From positions 1,506,722 to 1,570,721 of the forward strand of contig NZ_CP049865.1 of assembly GCF_011393335.1 (NCBI RefSeq): DNA of 64,000 nucleotides. The letters are read 5' to 3'. The stretch is from Propioniciclava coleopterorum. Its GTDB lineage: Bacteria; Actinomycetota; Actinomycetes; Propionibacteriales; Propionibacteriaceae. Positions 10,506-19,968 of the stretch are shown here, one piece after another. The notes under the pieces were generated by a model, which saw only the letters and a list, made by a program, of their open reading frames with translations, did no database searches and was not told where the DNA came from. The translations under genes and the position numbers were made by a program. Numbering within the stretch: the first letter of the stretch is position 1; each line of letters starts with the position of its first letter.

Positions 10506-10584
10506 CTGCGGCTCCTGACCGGGGGCGGGGGCGTCCCCGAACCAGGTTATGCCCGGTCGGGGTCCCCGCCCACGATCCGGACGC

Positions 10585-13500
10585 CTACGCGACGACCACC
10601 AGCAGGTCGCCGCCCTCGACGGTCTGCGACGGTTGGACGGCCAGCCGCTCGACGGTGCCGGCGACCGGGGAGGTGATCGCGGCCTCCATCTTCATGGCCT
10701 CGATCGTCGCGATGGGCGCGCCCGCCTCCACGGTGTCGCCGGGGCGGACCGTGACGGTCACGACGCCGGCGAACGGCGCGGCGACCTCGCCGGGGACGTC
10801 GGGGTGCGCCTTCTCCGCGACGGCCTCGACCGCGCCGACGGCCTCGTCGCGCACCAGGACCTGCCGCATCTGGCCGTTGATGGTGGCCAGCACGGGTCGC
10901 TGCCCGCGCTCGTCCGGCTCCCCGATCGCCTGCAGGCTCATCAGCAGCGTCTTCCCGCGCTCGATCGGCACGTCGTGCTCCAGGCCGGGCTCGAGCCCGT
11001 GCAGGAACTGCCGCGTGGTGAGCACCGAGAGGTCGGAGTACTTCTCGGTGGCCTCCAGGTAGTCCCGGGTGGGGCCGGGGAACAGCAGCCGGTTGAGGGT
11101 GGCGCGCGGGTCGGAGTCGAGCGCGGCCGCGTCCGCGTCCGACAGCTCGGTCTCGACCGGGCGGGTGCGGCGTCCGGCCAGCGCCTTGGTGCGGAACGGC
11201 TCGGGCCAGCCGCCGGGCGGGTCCCCGAGGTCGCCGTTGAGGAAGCCGATCACCGAGTCGGGGATGTCGTACTTCTGCGGGTCGGCCTCGAACGCCGCCG
11301 GGTCGATGCCCTGCCCGACGAGGGCCAGCGCCAGATCGCCGACCACCTTGGAGCTCGGCGTGACCTTGACGATGTTGCCCAGCATGGCGTTCGCGGCCGC
11401 GTACATGTCCTCGATCGCCTCGAACCGGTCCCCCAGGCCGAGCGCGATGGCCTGCTGCCGCAGGTTGGACAGCTGGCCGCCCGGGATCTCGTGCCGGTAG
11501 ACGCGGCCGGTGGGGCCGGGCAGTCCGGACTCGAACGGCCCGTAGAGGTGGCGGACGGCCTCGAAGTACGGCTCGAGGTCGGACGCCGCGTCCAGCGACA
11601 GCCCCGTGGCGCGCCCGGTGTCGTCGGTGGCCGCGATCAGCGCCGACAGCGAGACCTGCGACGTGGTGCCCGACCAGGGCGCCGCGGCGGCGTCCACGGC
11701 GTCCACACCGGCGCCGATGGCCGCCAGCAGCGTGCCGAGCTGCCCGCCCGCGGTGTCGTGGGTGTGCAGGTGCACCGGCAGGTCGAAGTTCTCGCGCAGC
11801 GCCGTGACGAGCCGGGCGGCCGCCGGGGCGCGCAGCAGGCCCGCCATGTCCTTGATCGCCAGGATGTGCGCGCCGGCCTCGACGAGCTGCTCGGCCAGGC
11901 GCAGGTAGTAGTCGAGGGTGTAGAGCCGCTCGCCGGGCGAGGTCATGTTGCCCGTGTAGCACAGCGCCGCCTCCGCGACGCCGTGGTCGGTGGCCAGGAC
12001 CGCCTCGATCGCCGGCCTGATCTGCTCGACGTTGTTGAGCGCGTCGAAGATCCGGAAGATGTCGACGCCCGAGCGGGCCGCCTCCGCGACGAAGGCGTCG
12101 GTGACGGCCAGGGGGTAGGGCGTGTAGCCGACGGTGTTGCGCCCGCGCAGCAGCATCTGGATCGGGATGTTGGGCAGCAGCTCGTGCAGCGTGTCGAGCC
12201 GGGCCCACGGATCCTCCTTGAGGAACCGCAGCGCCACGTCGTAGGTCGCACCGCCCCAGGCTTCGACCGAGAACAGCTGGGGCAACAGCCGGGCGATGTG
12301 GGGGGCGACGTTCATCAGGTCGCGGGTGCGCACGCGGGTGGCGAGCAGGCTCTGGTGCGCGTCGCGGAACGTGGTGTCGGTGACCGCGACCGCCTCCTGG
12401 GCGCGCAGCGCGCGGGCGAACCCGGCGGGACCGAGCTCGAGCAGCCGCTGCCGGCTGCCGGCCGGCGGCGGGGCCTGCACGTCGAGCGGCGGCAGCTTGT
12501 GGCGCGCGACCACCGGCGTCCGGGGGTCGCCGTAGGGCTTGTTGACGGTGCGCTCGGCGAGGTACTGCAGCAGCTTGGTGGCGCGGTCGGCGCTCTGGCG
12601 CGGGTGCAGAAGTTCGGGGCGCTCGTCGATGAAGGACGTGGTGGCGCGCCCGGCCTGGAAGTCCGGGTCGGCCAGCACCGCCCGTAGGAAGCCGATGTTG
12701 GTGCTGACGCCGCGGATCCGGAACTCGGCCAGCGCGCGGGCCGCGCGCCGGGCCGCGGTGGCGAAGTCGCGGCCGCGGCAGGTGAGCTTGACCAGCATCG
12801 AATCGAAGTGCGCGCCGATCTGGGCGCCGGCGAACACCGTGCCGCCGTCGAGCCGGATCCCGGCGCCGCCCGGCGTCCGGTAGACGCCGATGGTGCCGGT
12901 GTCGGGCCGGAAGCCGTTGGCCGGGTCCTCGGTCGTGACGCGGCACTGCAGCGCGGCGCCGCGGACGTGGATGGACTCCTGGGTCAGGCCGAGGTCGGCC
13001 AGCGTCTCGCCGGCCGCGATCCGGATCTGGCTGCTGACCAGGTCGACGTCGGTGACCTCCTCGGTCACCGTGTGCTCGACCTGGATCCGCGGGTTCATCT
13101 CGATGAACACGTACCGGTCGTCGGCGCCCAGCAGGAACTCCACGGTGCCGGCGTTCACGTAGCCGATGTGGCGGGCGAAGGCGACGGCGTCCGCGCACAT
13201 CCGGTCGCGCAGGGCGGGGTCGAGGTTGGGGGCCGGGGCGAGCTCGATGACCTTCTGGTGGCGGCGCTGCACCGAGCAGTCGCGCTCGTAGAGGTGGATG
13301 ACGTCGCCGGTGGCGTCGGCGAGGATCTGCACCTCGATGTGGCGGGGGCTCTCGACGGCCTCCTCCAGGTAGACGCGGGCGTCGCCGAACGCCGCGTCGG
13401 CCTCGCGCATGGCCTCGGCGAGGGCGGGCTCGAGGGCGTCGCGCGACTCGACGCGGCGCATGCCGCGGCCGCCGCCACCGCTGACCGCCTTCACGAAGAC

Positions 13501-13962
13501 GGGGAAGCCGATCTCCTCGGACGCCGCCAGCAGCGTCGCCACGTCGGTGGACGGCGCGGAGCCGCGCAGCGTCGGCAGCCCCGCCTCCCGCGCCGCCGCG
13601 ATCGCCGAGGCCTTGTTGCCCGTCAGCTCCAGCACGGCCTGCGGCGGGCCCACGAACGTGATGCCGGCCGCGGCGCACCGGCCCGCCAGGTCGGGGTTCT
13701 CGCTGAGGAAGCCGTAGCCGGGGTAGACGGCGTCCGCGTGCGCCTCCTGCGCGGCCCGCAGCACCCCGTCGACGTCGAGGTAGGCGCGCACCGGGTGACC
13801 CTTCTCCCCGATGACGTAGCTCTCGTCCGCCTTGAGCCGGTACTCCGAGAGCCGATCCTCGTACGGGAAGACGGCGACGGTGGTGATGCCGAGCTCGGTG
13901 GCCGCGCGGAAGGCGCGGACGGCGATCTCGCCACGGTTGGCGACCAGGATCTTGGCGAACAT
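10585..13962 (-). CDS. pyc: pyruvate carboxylase
   Basis: Biotin enzyme carboxylating pyruvate to oxaloacetate (anaplerosis). About 1125 residues with all three parts: N-terminal biotin carboxylase (KILVANRGEIAVRAFRA, then GFPVFVKAVSGGGGRGMR and FIEMNPRIQVEHTVTEEV), central carboxyltransferase of the alpha/beta-barrel type (TTFRDAHQSLLATRVRT and the metal-site HLHTHDTAGG) and a C-terminal biotinyl domain with the acceptor lysine in EAMKMEAAI. ATG 13962 is preferred over a TTG nine bases upstream because TAGATT (13970-13975, complementary strand) lies 7 bases before it, giving a leaderless start. Stands alone; divergent from nothing within 80 bases. Confidence 0.96.
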   Translation of the reverse strand: MFAKILVANRGEIAVRAFRAATELGITTVAVFPYEDRLSEYRLKADESYVIGEKGHPVRAYLDVDGVLRAAQEAHADAVYPGYGFLSENPDLAGRCAAAGITFVGPPQAVLELTGNKASAIAAAREAGLPTLRGSAPSTDVATLLAASEEIGFPVFVKAVSGGGGRGMRRVESRDALEPALAEAMREADAAFGDARVYLEEAVESPRHIEVQILADATGDVIHLYERDCSVQRRHQKVIELAPAPNLDPALRDRMCADAVAFARHIGYVNAGTVEFLLGADDRYVFIEMNPRIQVEHTVTEEVTDVDLVSSQIRIAAGETLADLGLTQESIHVRGAALQCRVTTEDPANGFRPDTGTIGVYRTPGGAGIRLDGGTVFAGAQIGAHFDSMLVKLTCRGRDFATAARRAARALAEFRIRGVSTNIGFLRAVLADPDFQAGRATTSFIDERPELLHPRQSADRATKLLQYLAERTVNKPYGDPRTPVVARHKLPPLDVQAPPPAGSRQRLLELGPAGFARALRAQEAVAVTDTTFRDAHQSLLATRVRTRDLMNVAPHIARLLPQLFSVEAWGGATYDVALRFLKEDPWARLDTLHELLPNIPIQMLLRGRNTVGYTPYPLAVTDAFVAEAARSGVDIFRIFDALNNVEQIRPAIEAVLATDHGVAEAALCYTGNMTSPGERLYTLDYYLRLAEQLVEAGAHILAIKDMAGLLRAPAAARLVTALRENFDLPVHLHTHDTAGGQLGTLLAAIGAGVDAVDAAAAPWSGTTSQVSLSALIAATDDTGRATGLSLDAASDLEPYFEAVRHLYGPFESGLPGPTGRVYRHEIPGGQLSNLRQQAIALGLGDRFEAIEDMYAAANAMLGNIVKVTPSSKVVGDLALALVGQGIDPAAFEADPQKYDIPDSVIGFLNGDLGDPPGGWPEPFRTKALAGRRTRPVETELSDADAAALDSDPRATLNRLLFPGPTRDYLEATEKYSDLSVLTTRQFLHGLEPGLEHDVPIERGKTLLMSLQAIGEPDERGQRPVLATINGQMRQVLVRDEAVGAVEAVAEKAHPDVPGEVAAPFAGVVTVTVRPGDTVEAGAPIATIEAMKMEAAITSPVAGTVERLAVQPSQTVEGGDLLVVVA

Positions 13963-14044
13963 GGCGGCCAATCTAGGTGACGCGACCCGTGCCGGTCACG
14001 GGGGAGGCGTGCCGCCCCCGCCCGGCAGGTGCCGCAGCGGCGCC

Positions 14045-14560
14045 TCAGTCCTCCAGGGCGGCGGTGCGGGCGGCGCCGTCGGCGTCCCCGAAGAGCAGTT
14101 CGGTCATCACGACGTGGACGCGTTCGACGTCCGGCACGTCGGGCAGCGTGACCGGTGCCTCGGCGGCGGTGGTGAACCGCAGCGTCCCGCAGCCGAGCAG
14201 CCGGTCGGTGAGCGAGCGGTCGTAGGTGACGTTGTTGATCCGGCTCAGCGGCAGGTCGTGGCCCGCCTTGTTGAGGATGCCGTGGCGGGTGATCACCCGC
14301 CGGTTCGTCAGCGTGTAGGTCGAGGTCCGCCAGCGCAGGTACGGCAGCAGCACGAACGGCACCACCATGATCGCCGCCACCGCCGAGATGCCCCAGCCGA
14401 TCCACGGCTGCGCCGTCGGGGGCATCAGCGTCCACCCGATGAGCACCGCGAGCAGCAGGGCGAACAGCATGATGCCGGGCAGGATCAGCGCCTTCGGGTG
14501 GGTGCGCAGGTGCAGCACGACGGACTCGTCGGCGCCGAGGAGCTTGCGGGGCAATGCCAT
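14045..14560 (-). CDS. PH-domain (bacterial PH2-type) membrane protein
   Basis: 171 residues. Residues 1-30 form a short soluble segment, followed by two adjacent membrane helices (ALILPGIMLFALLLAVLIGW and GWGISAVAAIMVVPFVLLPY) and then a pleckstrin-homology-like beta domain containing the typical YTLTNRRVITRHGI and LPLSRINNVTYDRSLTDRLLG motifs. Proteins of this kind (YdbT/DUF304 type) are small membrane proteins of poorly known function. The in-frame GTG/ATG upstream adds a short Cys/His-rich run, so MALPRK at 14560 is the more likely start. Convergent with nothing; lies just downstream of pyc on the same strand order but on its other side. Confidence 0.82.
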   Translation of the reverse strand: MALPRKLLGADESVVLHLRTHPKALILPGIMLFALLLAVLIGWTLMPPTAQPWIGWGISAVAAIMVVPFVLLPYLRWRTSTYTLTNRRVITRHGILNKAGHDLPLSRINNVTYDRSLTDRLLGCGTLRFTTAAEAPVTLPDVPDVERVHVVMTELLFGDADGAARTAALED

Positions 14561-14664
14561 GCAGCAATGGTGGCACGGCACGAAACGCCGTCCCATCCGG
14601 GTCCGCCCGGGGCAGCATCCGCAACCCCCCTCGCGAGGGCCCCACGTCTCGTACCCTGAGGCGT

Positions 14665-15273
14665 ATGGAGGCCCGCAGCTACGTGGAGAACATCGCCAAC
14701 CGGACGACGATGCGGGGCGTCGTGCACGACATGACCCGCATCCTGATGGTGGCCGCGCTCGTGGCCGGTCCCACCGTGATGCTCGCGACGTCCTTCCACC
14801 CGCTGGCCATCATCATCGGGTCGCTGCTCCTGATCCTGGGCGTCGTCCTGATCCGGGACGCCGTCGTCGTGGGGCGCCGGCTCCGGGAGGAGCCCCTCGA
14901 CCTGGCGTTCGAGCCCGCCCCGGACCGCGGTCCGGTCACGCCCGGCGTGCTGCTCGGCGTCGCCGGCGGCATCGGGCTGTTCGCGGTCGTGCTGCTGCTG
15001 GTCGCGTCGGTGATGGGCGACATGTCACTGGGCATCAGCTGGGGCGCCATCGGGCTGGGGCTCGCGCTGGTGATCGCGGCGATGTCGCTGCCGACGTTCG
15101 GCGTCCAGAAGAAGAAGTGGGCGGTGCTGTCCCGCGTCCTGGACGCGCACCCCGACCAAATCCCCTACCTGCAGGACGCCCGCCGGCGGTTCCCCCAGGA
15201 CGCGCCGTTCCCGTTCGAGGCCCCCACCGACGTGGTGGTCATCCCTCCGGAGGCGGCGGCGCGTCGCGGATGA
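14665..15273 (+). CDS. unknown four-helix membrane protein
   Basis: 202 residues, not recognised. Two hydrophobic hairpins are visible: residues about 27-65 (ILMVAALVAGP to LLLILGVVLIRDAVVV) and about 95-150 (GVLLGVAGGIGLFAVVLLLV to IAAMSLPTFG), followed by a soluble tail with PDQIPYLQDARRRFPQDAPF. ATG 14665 is chosen because TACCCT (14652-14657) sits 7 bases upstream, a leaderless start pattern; the longer frame upstream overlaps the promoter of the PH-domain gene. Its 3' end overlaps the 3' end of the convergent methyltransferase gene by 35 bases. Confidence 0.65.
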   Translation: MEARSYVENIANRTTMRGVVHDMTRILMVAALVAGPTVMLATSFHPLAIIIGSLLLILGVVLIRDAVVVGRRLREEPLDLAFEPAPDRGPVTPGVLLGVAGGIGLFAVVLLLVASVMGDMSLGISWGAIGLGLALVIAAMSLPTFGVQKKKWAVLSRVLDAHPDQIPYLQDARRRFPQDAPFPFEAPTDVVVIPPEAAARRG

Positions 15274-15844
15274 GCGGCACGAAGACGTAGCCGCCGCTGC
15301 GCGAGATCGCCGCGCGACGCTCCCCGTCCAGCGCGACCAGGACCATCGCCCCGTCCACCGGGACCACGAGGCGACCGCCGGGCGCGAGCTGGTCGATCAG
15401 GTCGGCGGGCAGCTCGTCGGCCATCGCCGAGACGAGGATCCGGTCGAACGGCGCCTCCTCCGGCGCCCCGAGGACGCCGCGGGCCGCGGCCCGGATGCGG
15501 GCCCACGGGCGCGCCACGGCGTCCAGGTTCGCGGCGCCCCACCGCACGAGCTCGGGGACGCGCTCCACCCCGAGCACCGCGCCCGTCTCGCCCACCAGGT
15601 GAGCCAGCAGGGCCGTGGTCCAGCCGGAGCCCGCGCCGACGTCGAGGACGCGCTGGCCGGGGCGGGCGTCCAGCAGCGTCAGCATCGCCGCCACGGTCCG
15701 GGGCTGGCTGTTGGTCTGCCCCCACCCGATGCTCAGGGCGCCGTCGAGCCCGGCGAGCGCCCGCTCGGCCGGCCTCAGGAACCCCGGCCGGGGCGTCTCG
15801 TCGAAGGCCCGCGCCACCCGGGCTCGGGCGTCGGCGTCCGTCAT
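15239..15844 (-). CDS. protein-L-isoaspartate O-methyltransferase family protein
   Basis: 201 residues. The SAM-binding motif I is VLDVGAGSGWTTALLAHL, and the upstream IGWGQTNSQPRTVAAML block corresponds to the PCMT signature in which the substrate loop contacts isoaspartate; DRILVSAMADELP and LAPGGRLVVPV are the post-motif strands. Members repair or methylate damaged aspartyl residues, though some actinobacterial homologues serve other methyltransfer roles. TAGCCT (15851-15856, complementary strand) is 6 bases before the ATG with no Shine-Dalgarno, so a leaderless transcript is likely. Confidence 0.85.
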   Translation of the reverse strand: MTDADARARVARAFDETPRPGFLRPAERALAGLDGALSIGWGQTNSQPRTVAAMLTLLDARPGQRVLDVGAGSGWTTALLAHLVGETGAVLGVERVPELVRWGAANLDAVARPWARIRAAARGVLGAPEEAPFDRILVSAMADELPADLIDQLAPGGRLVVPVDGAMVLVALDGERRAAISRSGGYVFVPLIRDAPPPPEG

Positions 15845-15901
15845 GGCCCCAGGCTAGCCCCGGGGTCGGCTCCCGCCGATGCCCCGCGGGAGGCCGGCCG
15901 C

Positions 15902-17590
15902 TCAGCGACGCTGCAGTTGCAGCACCGGCTTGGTGACCTCGGAGAAGAAGTCGTTGCCCTTGTCGTCCACGACGATGAAGGCCGGGAAGTCCTCGACCTC
16001 GATCTTCCAGACCGCCTCCATGCCGAGTTCGGGGTACTCCAGCACCTCCACGGCCTTGATGCAGTCCTGCGCCAGCCGGGCGGCGGGCCCGCCGATGGAG
16101 CCGAGGTAGAAGCCGCCGTGCGCGTTGCAGGCGTCGGTGACGGCCTTGGAGCGGTTGCCCTTGGCCAGCATCACCTTGGAGCCGCCGGCGGCCTGGAACT
16201 GCTCGACGTAGGAGTCCATCCGGCCGGCGGTGGTGGGCCCGAACGAGCCCGACGGCATGCCCGCCGGGGTCTTGGCCGGCCCGGCGTAGTAGACCGGGTG
16301 GTCCTTGAGGTACTGCGGCATGTCCTCGCCGGCGTCCAGGCGCTCCTTGATCTTGGCGTGCGCGATGTCGCGCGCCACGACCAGGGTGCCGGTGAGCATG
16401 ACGCGGGTCTTGACCGGGTGCTTGGTCAGCTCGGCGAGGATCTCGTCCATCGGCTTGCCCAGGTCGATCCGCACCGCGGCGCCCTTGCCGGTGCCGGAGA
16501 CGCCGTGGGAGTCGTCGTCGAGGTCGGCGTCCACCACGTCGGGCAGGTACTGGCCCGGGTTGGTCTCCAACTGCTCGATGAAGGCGCCCTCGGGGGTGAT
16601 CTTCGCCAGGCACTGCCGGTCGGCCGAGCAGGATACGGCGATCGCGACCGGGAGCGACGCGCCGTGGCGCGGCAGCCGGATCACGCGGACGTCGTGACAG
16701 AAGTACTTGCCGCCGAACTGGGCGCCGATGCCGAAGTCCTGGGTGAGCTTGAGGACCTTCTCCTCCATCTCCAGGTCGCGGAAGCCGTGCGCGGCGATCG
16801 AGCCCTCGTTGGGGAGGTCGTCGAGGTACTTCGCGGAGGCGTACTTGGCCGTCTTGAGCGCGAACTCCGCCGACGTGCCGCCCACGACGATCGCGAGGTG
16901 GTACGGCGGGCAGGCCGCGGTGCCCAGGGCGCGCAGCTTCTCGTCCAGGAAGGCCATCATGGCCTCCTCGTTGAGCACCGCCTTGGTCTCCTGGAACAGG
17001 AAGCTCTTGTTGGCCGAGCCGCCGCCCTTGGCCATGAACAGGAACTTGTAGCCCTCCTCGTGGCCCGGCGCGGTGTCGGCGTACAGCTCGATCTGCGCCG
17101 GCAGGTTCGAGCCGGTGTTCCTCTCCTCCCACATGGTGATCGGCGCGTTCTGGCTGTAGCGCAGGTTGAGCTGGGTGTAGGCCTCGTAGATGCCCTTGCT
17201 GAGCGCCTTCTCGTCGGGGCCGTCAGTGAGGACGCGCTGGCCGCGCTTGCCCATCACGATCGCGGTGCCGGTGTCCTGGCACATCGGCAGGACGCCGCCG
17301 GCGGCGATGTTGGCGTTCTTCAGCAGGTCCAGCGCGACGAACTTGTCGTTCTCCGACGCCTCGGGATCCTCCATGATCGCCCGGAGCTGGGCCAGGTGCG
17401 CGGGGCGCAGGTAGTGGGCGATGTCGTGCATCGCCACGGCCGCGAGTTCCTCCAGCACCTCGGGCGCGACCTTCAGGAACGTCGTTCCGTCGGGGCCCTC
17501 CACGGTCGTAACACCCTCGGTGGTGACGAGGCGGTAGGTCGTCCCGTCGGGCCCGATGGGCAACATGTCTTCGTAGAGGAAATCGGCCAT
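15902..17590 (-). CDS. class I fumarate hydratase (iron-sulfur)
   Basis: Interconverts fumarate and malate in the TCA cycle; class I enzymes use an oxygen-labile [4Fe-4S] cluster. About 562 residues, matching the fused alpha-plus-beta form. Recognisable segments: [18 protein letters not shown] with a cluster cysteine, the [20 protein letters not shown] segment in the C-terminal domain, and [19 protein letters not shown]. The start ATG 17590 was chosen over one 45 bases upstream because AAGGAG lies 7 bases before it. Divergent from the GDPD-like gene at 17728 across a 137-base gap that must carry promoters for both. Confidence 0.93.
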   Translation of the reverse strand: MADFLYEDMLPIGPDGTTYRLVTTEGVTTVEGPDGTTFLKVAPEVLEELAAVAMHDIAHYLRPAHLAQLRAIMEDPEASENDKFVALDLLKNANIAAGGVLPMCQDTGTAIVMGKRGQRVLTDGPDEKALSKGIYEAYTQLNLRYSQNAPITMWEERNTGSNLPAQIELYADTAPGHEEGYKFLFMAKGGGSANKSFLFQETKAVLNEEAMMAFLDEKLRALGTAACPPYHLAIVVGGTSAEFALKTAKYASAKYLDDLPNEGSIAAHGFRDLEMEEKVLKLTQDFGIGAQFGGKYFCHDVRVIRLPRHGASLPVAIAVSCSADRQCLAKITPEGAFIEQLETNPGQYLPDVVDADLDDDSHGVSGTGKGAAVRIDLGKPMDEILAELTKHPVKTRVMLTGTLVVARDIAHAKIKERLDAGEDMPQYLKDHPVYYAGPAKTPAGMPSGSFGPTTAGRMDSYVEQFQAAGGSKVMLAKGNRSKAVTDACNAHGGFYLGSIGGPAARLAQDCIKAVEVLEYPELGMEAVWKIEVEDFPAFIVVDDKGNDFFSEVTKPVLQLQRR

Positions 17591-17727
17591 TTCTCGCTCC
17601 TTCTTCGCGGCCGAACCATCGTCCCACAGGGGCACCTACGGTTCAGGCCGCACGGGGAATCTCACCCGGGTAGACTGCCGTGGGTCACGTCATCCACGGA
17701 CGTATGCCGCTGACAAGGAGAATCGGT

Positions 17728-18588
17728 TTGTTCGGAGCCACACCTCACGCCGAGACCAACGCGTTGCTGAACCGGCTGACCCAGCACGCGCGCCCGCTCG
17801 TCGTCTCCCACGGTGGCGTCGCCGTCGGCGTCGTCTCCAGCAACACCACCCTCGCGGTCCGCGGCGCGCTCCTGTCCGGCGCGGACGCGGTCAAGATCGA
17901 CGTCTCCAGCAGCATCGACCACATCTTCTACGCGTTCCACGACGGCACCGAGCCGGAGTCGCTGGGAGTGGAGCAGAACATCCAGACCATGTCGGCGGCC
18001 ACGATCAACGGCCTGTCGTACCAGCACCGCAACCGGCCGGGACGCCCCGCGCGGGTCGAGCGGCTCACGAACGTGCTGACGGCCTTCAAGGGCCGCGAGA
18101 TGGTGTTCGCCCTCGATCGCTCGTGGTGGCGCTGGCCCACCCTGCTGAAGGTGCTGGACGGCCTGCAGATGGCCGAGCAGTGCCTGCTGAAGGTGCCCGC
18201 CTGGGAGTTCGACGCGATCGACAAGCTGCGCGCCCACCGCACCAAGTACCCGGTGCTGGCCATCTGCTCGACGCTGGAGGAACTCCGCGCGCTCCCCCAC
18301 GACGACGCCGAGGTGAACCTCGTCGGCATCGAACTCATCGCCCTGGACGAGGAGAGCCCCTGGTTCGACGCCGAGGTGCTGGCGGCGCTGCGCCGCCAGG
18401 GCCTGCTCACGTGGGTCAACAGCGAGACCATGACCACCGGCGTCCCGCTGTTCGCCGACCACGACGACGAGCGGGCCGTCGCGGAGAGCCCGTCGGCGGC
18501 CTGGTCGCGCATCCTCGACCTCGGCGTGGACGCCGTGCAGACCGAGTACCCGTGGCTGCTGCACGACCTGCGGGAACTCCGATCGTGA
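17728..18588 (+). CDS. glycerophosphodiester phosphodiesterase-like protein
   Basis: 286 residues from a TTG start. GDPD-family TIM barrels begin with a His-Arg-Gly motif and an E-x-D pair; here the equivalents are VVSHGGVAVG and GADAVKIDVSSS, so the usual Arg and Glu are replaced (HGG and KID). Barrel-end elements VDAVQTEYPWLLHDLREL are retained. Altered active-site residues make classical phosphodiesterase activity uncertain. TTG at 17728 is preferred because AAGGAG is 7 bases upstream; an in-frame ATG at 17704 precedes that site and has none. The stop overlaps a GTG of the next tiny gene (GTGA), implying coupling. Confidence 0.6.
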   Translation: MFGATPHAETNALLNRLTQHARPLVVSHGGVAVGVVSSNTTLAVRGALLSGADAVKIDVSSSIDHIFYAFHDGTEPESLGVEQNIQTMSAATINGLSYQHRNRPGRPARVERLTNVLTAFKGREMVFALDRSWWRWPTLLKVLDGLQMAEQCLLKVPAWEFDAIDKLRAHRTKYPVLAICSTLEELRALPHDDAEVNLVGIELIALDEESPWFDAEVLAALRRQGLLTWVNSETMTTGVPLFADHDDERAVAESPSAAWSRILDLGVDAVQTEYPWLLHDLRELRS

Positions 18589-18745
18589 CGCTCACGCCCG
18601 AAAGCCCGGCCGGCCCGGACTCACCGCGCCGCCCGCCCCGCTCGGGGCGGCGACCCGCGCCATCCTCGCGGTGGCCGGCATCATCGCCGGCCTGTGCCTG
18701 CTGGGCGGCGTGCTGCTGGTGGCGGCGGCCTTCTTCCTCATCTAG
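18585..18745 (+). CDS. tiny single-helix membrane protein (frameshifted)
   Basis: Not recognised. A GTG overlaps the stop of the upstream gene by four bases (GTGA). From it the frame reads VTLTPESPAGP, and the continuation one frame back reads LTAPPAPLGAATRAILAV and a clear membrane helix ending AAAFFLI before a stop at 18743-18745. Adding one base in the CCC run near 18614-18616 joins the two into a 53-residue protein: a Pro-rich soluble N-terminus and one C-terminal membrane helix. The hydrophobic part and the four-base overlap argue that it is real, but it is short and has no homology I can name. Confidence 0.45.
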
Positions 18746-18806
18746 GGACCCGCCCGGCCGCCGTCCTCAGGGGCGCGCTCCCGGGGTGGCGTTTAGGCTG
18801 TCACAG

Positions 18807-19304
18807 GTGACGATCAGCATCCGCCCCGCCCGCACCTCCGACGTCCGCGCCATGCAGGACCTCATGACGCCCTACGTGCGCCGCCGCATCGTGCTGGGCA
18901 AGGAGACCGTCGCGCTCTACGAGATGATCCAGGAGTTCCTGGTCGCCGAGAGCGAGGGCGAGGTCGTCGGCTTCGGCGCCCTGCACGTGATGTGGGAGGA
19001 CCTCGGAGAGATCCGCACCCTGGTGGTCAGCCCCGACGCCGGCGGCCAGGGCATCGGCCGCCGCCTCGTCGCCGCCCTGGAGGCGCGCGCCGTCGACCTC
19101 GGCCTGTCGCGACTGTTCTGCCTCACGTTCGAGGTGGAGTTCTTCGCCCGCAACGGCTTCGCGCCCATCGGCGAACACGTGGTGGCCCCCGACGTCTACG
19201 CCCAACTGGTGCGCAGCCCCGACGAGGGCATCGCCGAGTTCCTCGACCTCGCCCACGTCAAGCCGAACACCCTGGGCAACACCCGGATGCTCAAGCACCT
19301 GTGA
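18807..19304 (+). CDS. argA: amino-acid (glutamate) N-acetyltransferase, short ArgA-like GNAT
   Basis: 165 residues of a single GNAT domain resembling the short actinobacterial N-acetylglutamate synthases (as in Mycobacterium), which start arginine biosynthesis without the amino-acid-kinase domain of E. coli ArgA. Visible: N-terminal ISIRPARTSDVRAMQDLM, acetyl-CoA P-loop VSPDAGGQGIGRRLV, and family-specific FEVEFFARNGFAPIGEHVV. GTG 18807 is preceded by TAGGCT (18794-18799) 7 bases upstream and no Shine-Dalgarno, a leaderless pattern. Not linked to other arg genes here. Symbol is by functional analogy. Confidence 0.78.
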   Translation: MTISIRPARTSDVRAMQDLMTPYVRRRIVLGKETVALYEMIQEFLVAESEGEVVGFGALHVMWEDLGEIRTLVVSPDAGGQGIGRRLVAALEARAVDLGLSRLFCLTFEVEFFARNGFAPIGEHVVAPDVYAQLVRSPDEGIAEFLDLAHVKPNTLGNTRMLKHL

Positions 19305-19308
19305 GCGC

Positions 19309-19968
19309 TCAGGGCACCATCCGGTAGCCCACCCCGCGCACCGTCTCGATGCGGCGGTCCCCCACCTTGGCGCGCAGGTAGCGCACGTACACGTCGACCA
19401 CGTTGGAACCCGGGTCGAAGTCGAACCCCCACACCCGGCTGAGCAGCTGCTCGCGACTCAGGACCTGGTCGGGATGCCGCATCAGCGTCTCCAGCAGGCC
19501 GAACTCGCGTGCGGTCAGCTCCACCTGCCGCCCAGACGCCTCCGCGCGGCGCGTCCGCAGGTCCAGCGAGAGGTCCCCGCAGCGCAGCACCGTCTCCTCG
19601 GGCTTCGCCGCCGCGCGCAGCCGCAGCCGGACGCGGGCCAGCAGTTCGTCGAACGAGAAGGGCTTGCGCATGTAGTCGTCGGCGCCGCCCTCGAGGCCCG
19701 CGACGGTGTCGTCGACCTCGCCGCGCGCGGTCAGGATGATGACGGGGATGTCGTGGCCCTCGGCCCGCAGCCGACGCAGCACCGCGAAGCCGTCCAGGTC
19801 GGGCAGCCCGATGTCGAGGATCATCAGGTCGAAGTCGCCGCCGCTGGCCAGCGCGTAGGCGGCGATGCCGTCGGTGGCGAGCTCGGTGGTGAACCCGCTG
19901 CGACGCAGCCCCTTGTCCAGGAAGGACGCGATGCGCTCCTCGTCCTCGGCGATCAGGATGCGGTTCAC
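19309..19968 (-). CDS. OmpR/PhoB-type response regulator
   Basis: 219 residues. Receiver domain at 1-115 with acidic pocket EDE (8-10), phospho-acceptor Asp at 52 (MILDIGLPDLDG), Thr in ILTAR and Lys in YMRKPF. The C-terminal winged helix includes LTAREFGLLETLMRHPDQVLS and the recognition/wing end VDVYVRYLRAKVGDRRIETV with GVGYRMVP at the C-terminus. GTG 19968 overlaps the stop of the upstream histidine kinase (GTGA), so the two are translationally coupled. Likely binds the palindromic region 21756-21795 (inference). Last gene of the three-gene operon starting at 21712. Confidence 0.92.
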   Translation of the reverse strand: MNRILIAEDEERIASFLDKGLRRSGFTTELATDGIAAYALASGGDFDLMILDIGLPDLDGFAVLRRLRAEGHDIPVIILTARGEVDDTVAGLEGGADDYMRKPFSFDELLARVRLRLRAAAKPEETVLRCGDLSLDLRTRRAEASGRQVELTAREFGLLETLMRHPDQVLSREQLLSRVWGFDFDPGSNVVDVYVRYLRAKVGDRRIETVRGVGYRMVP

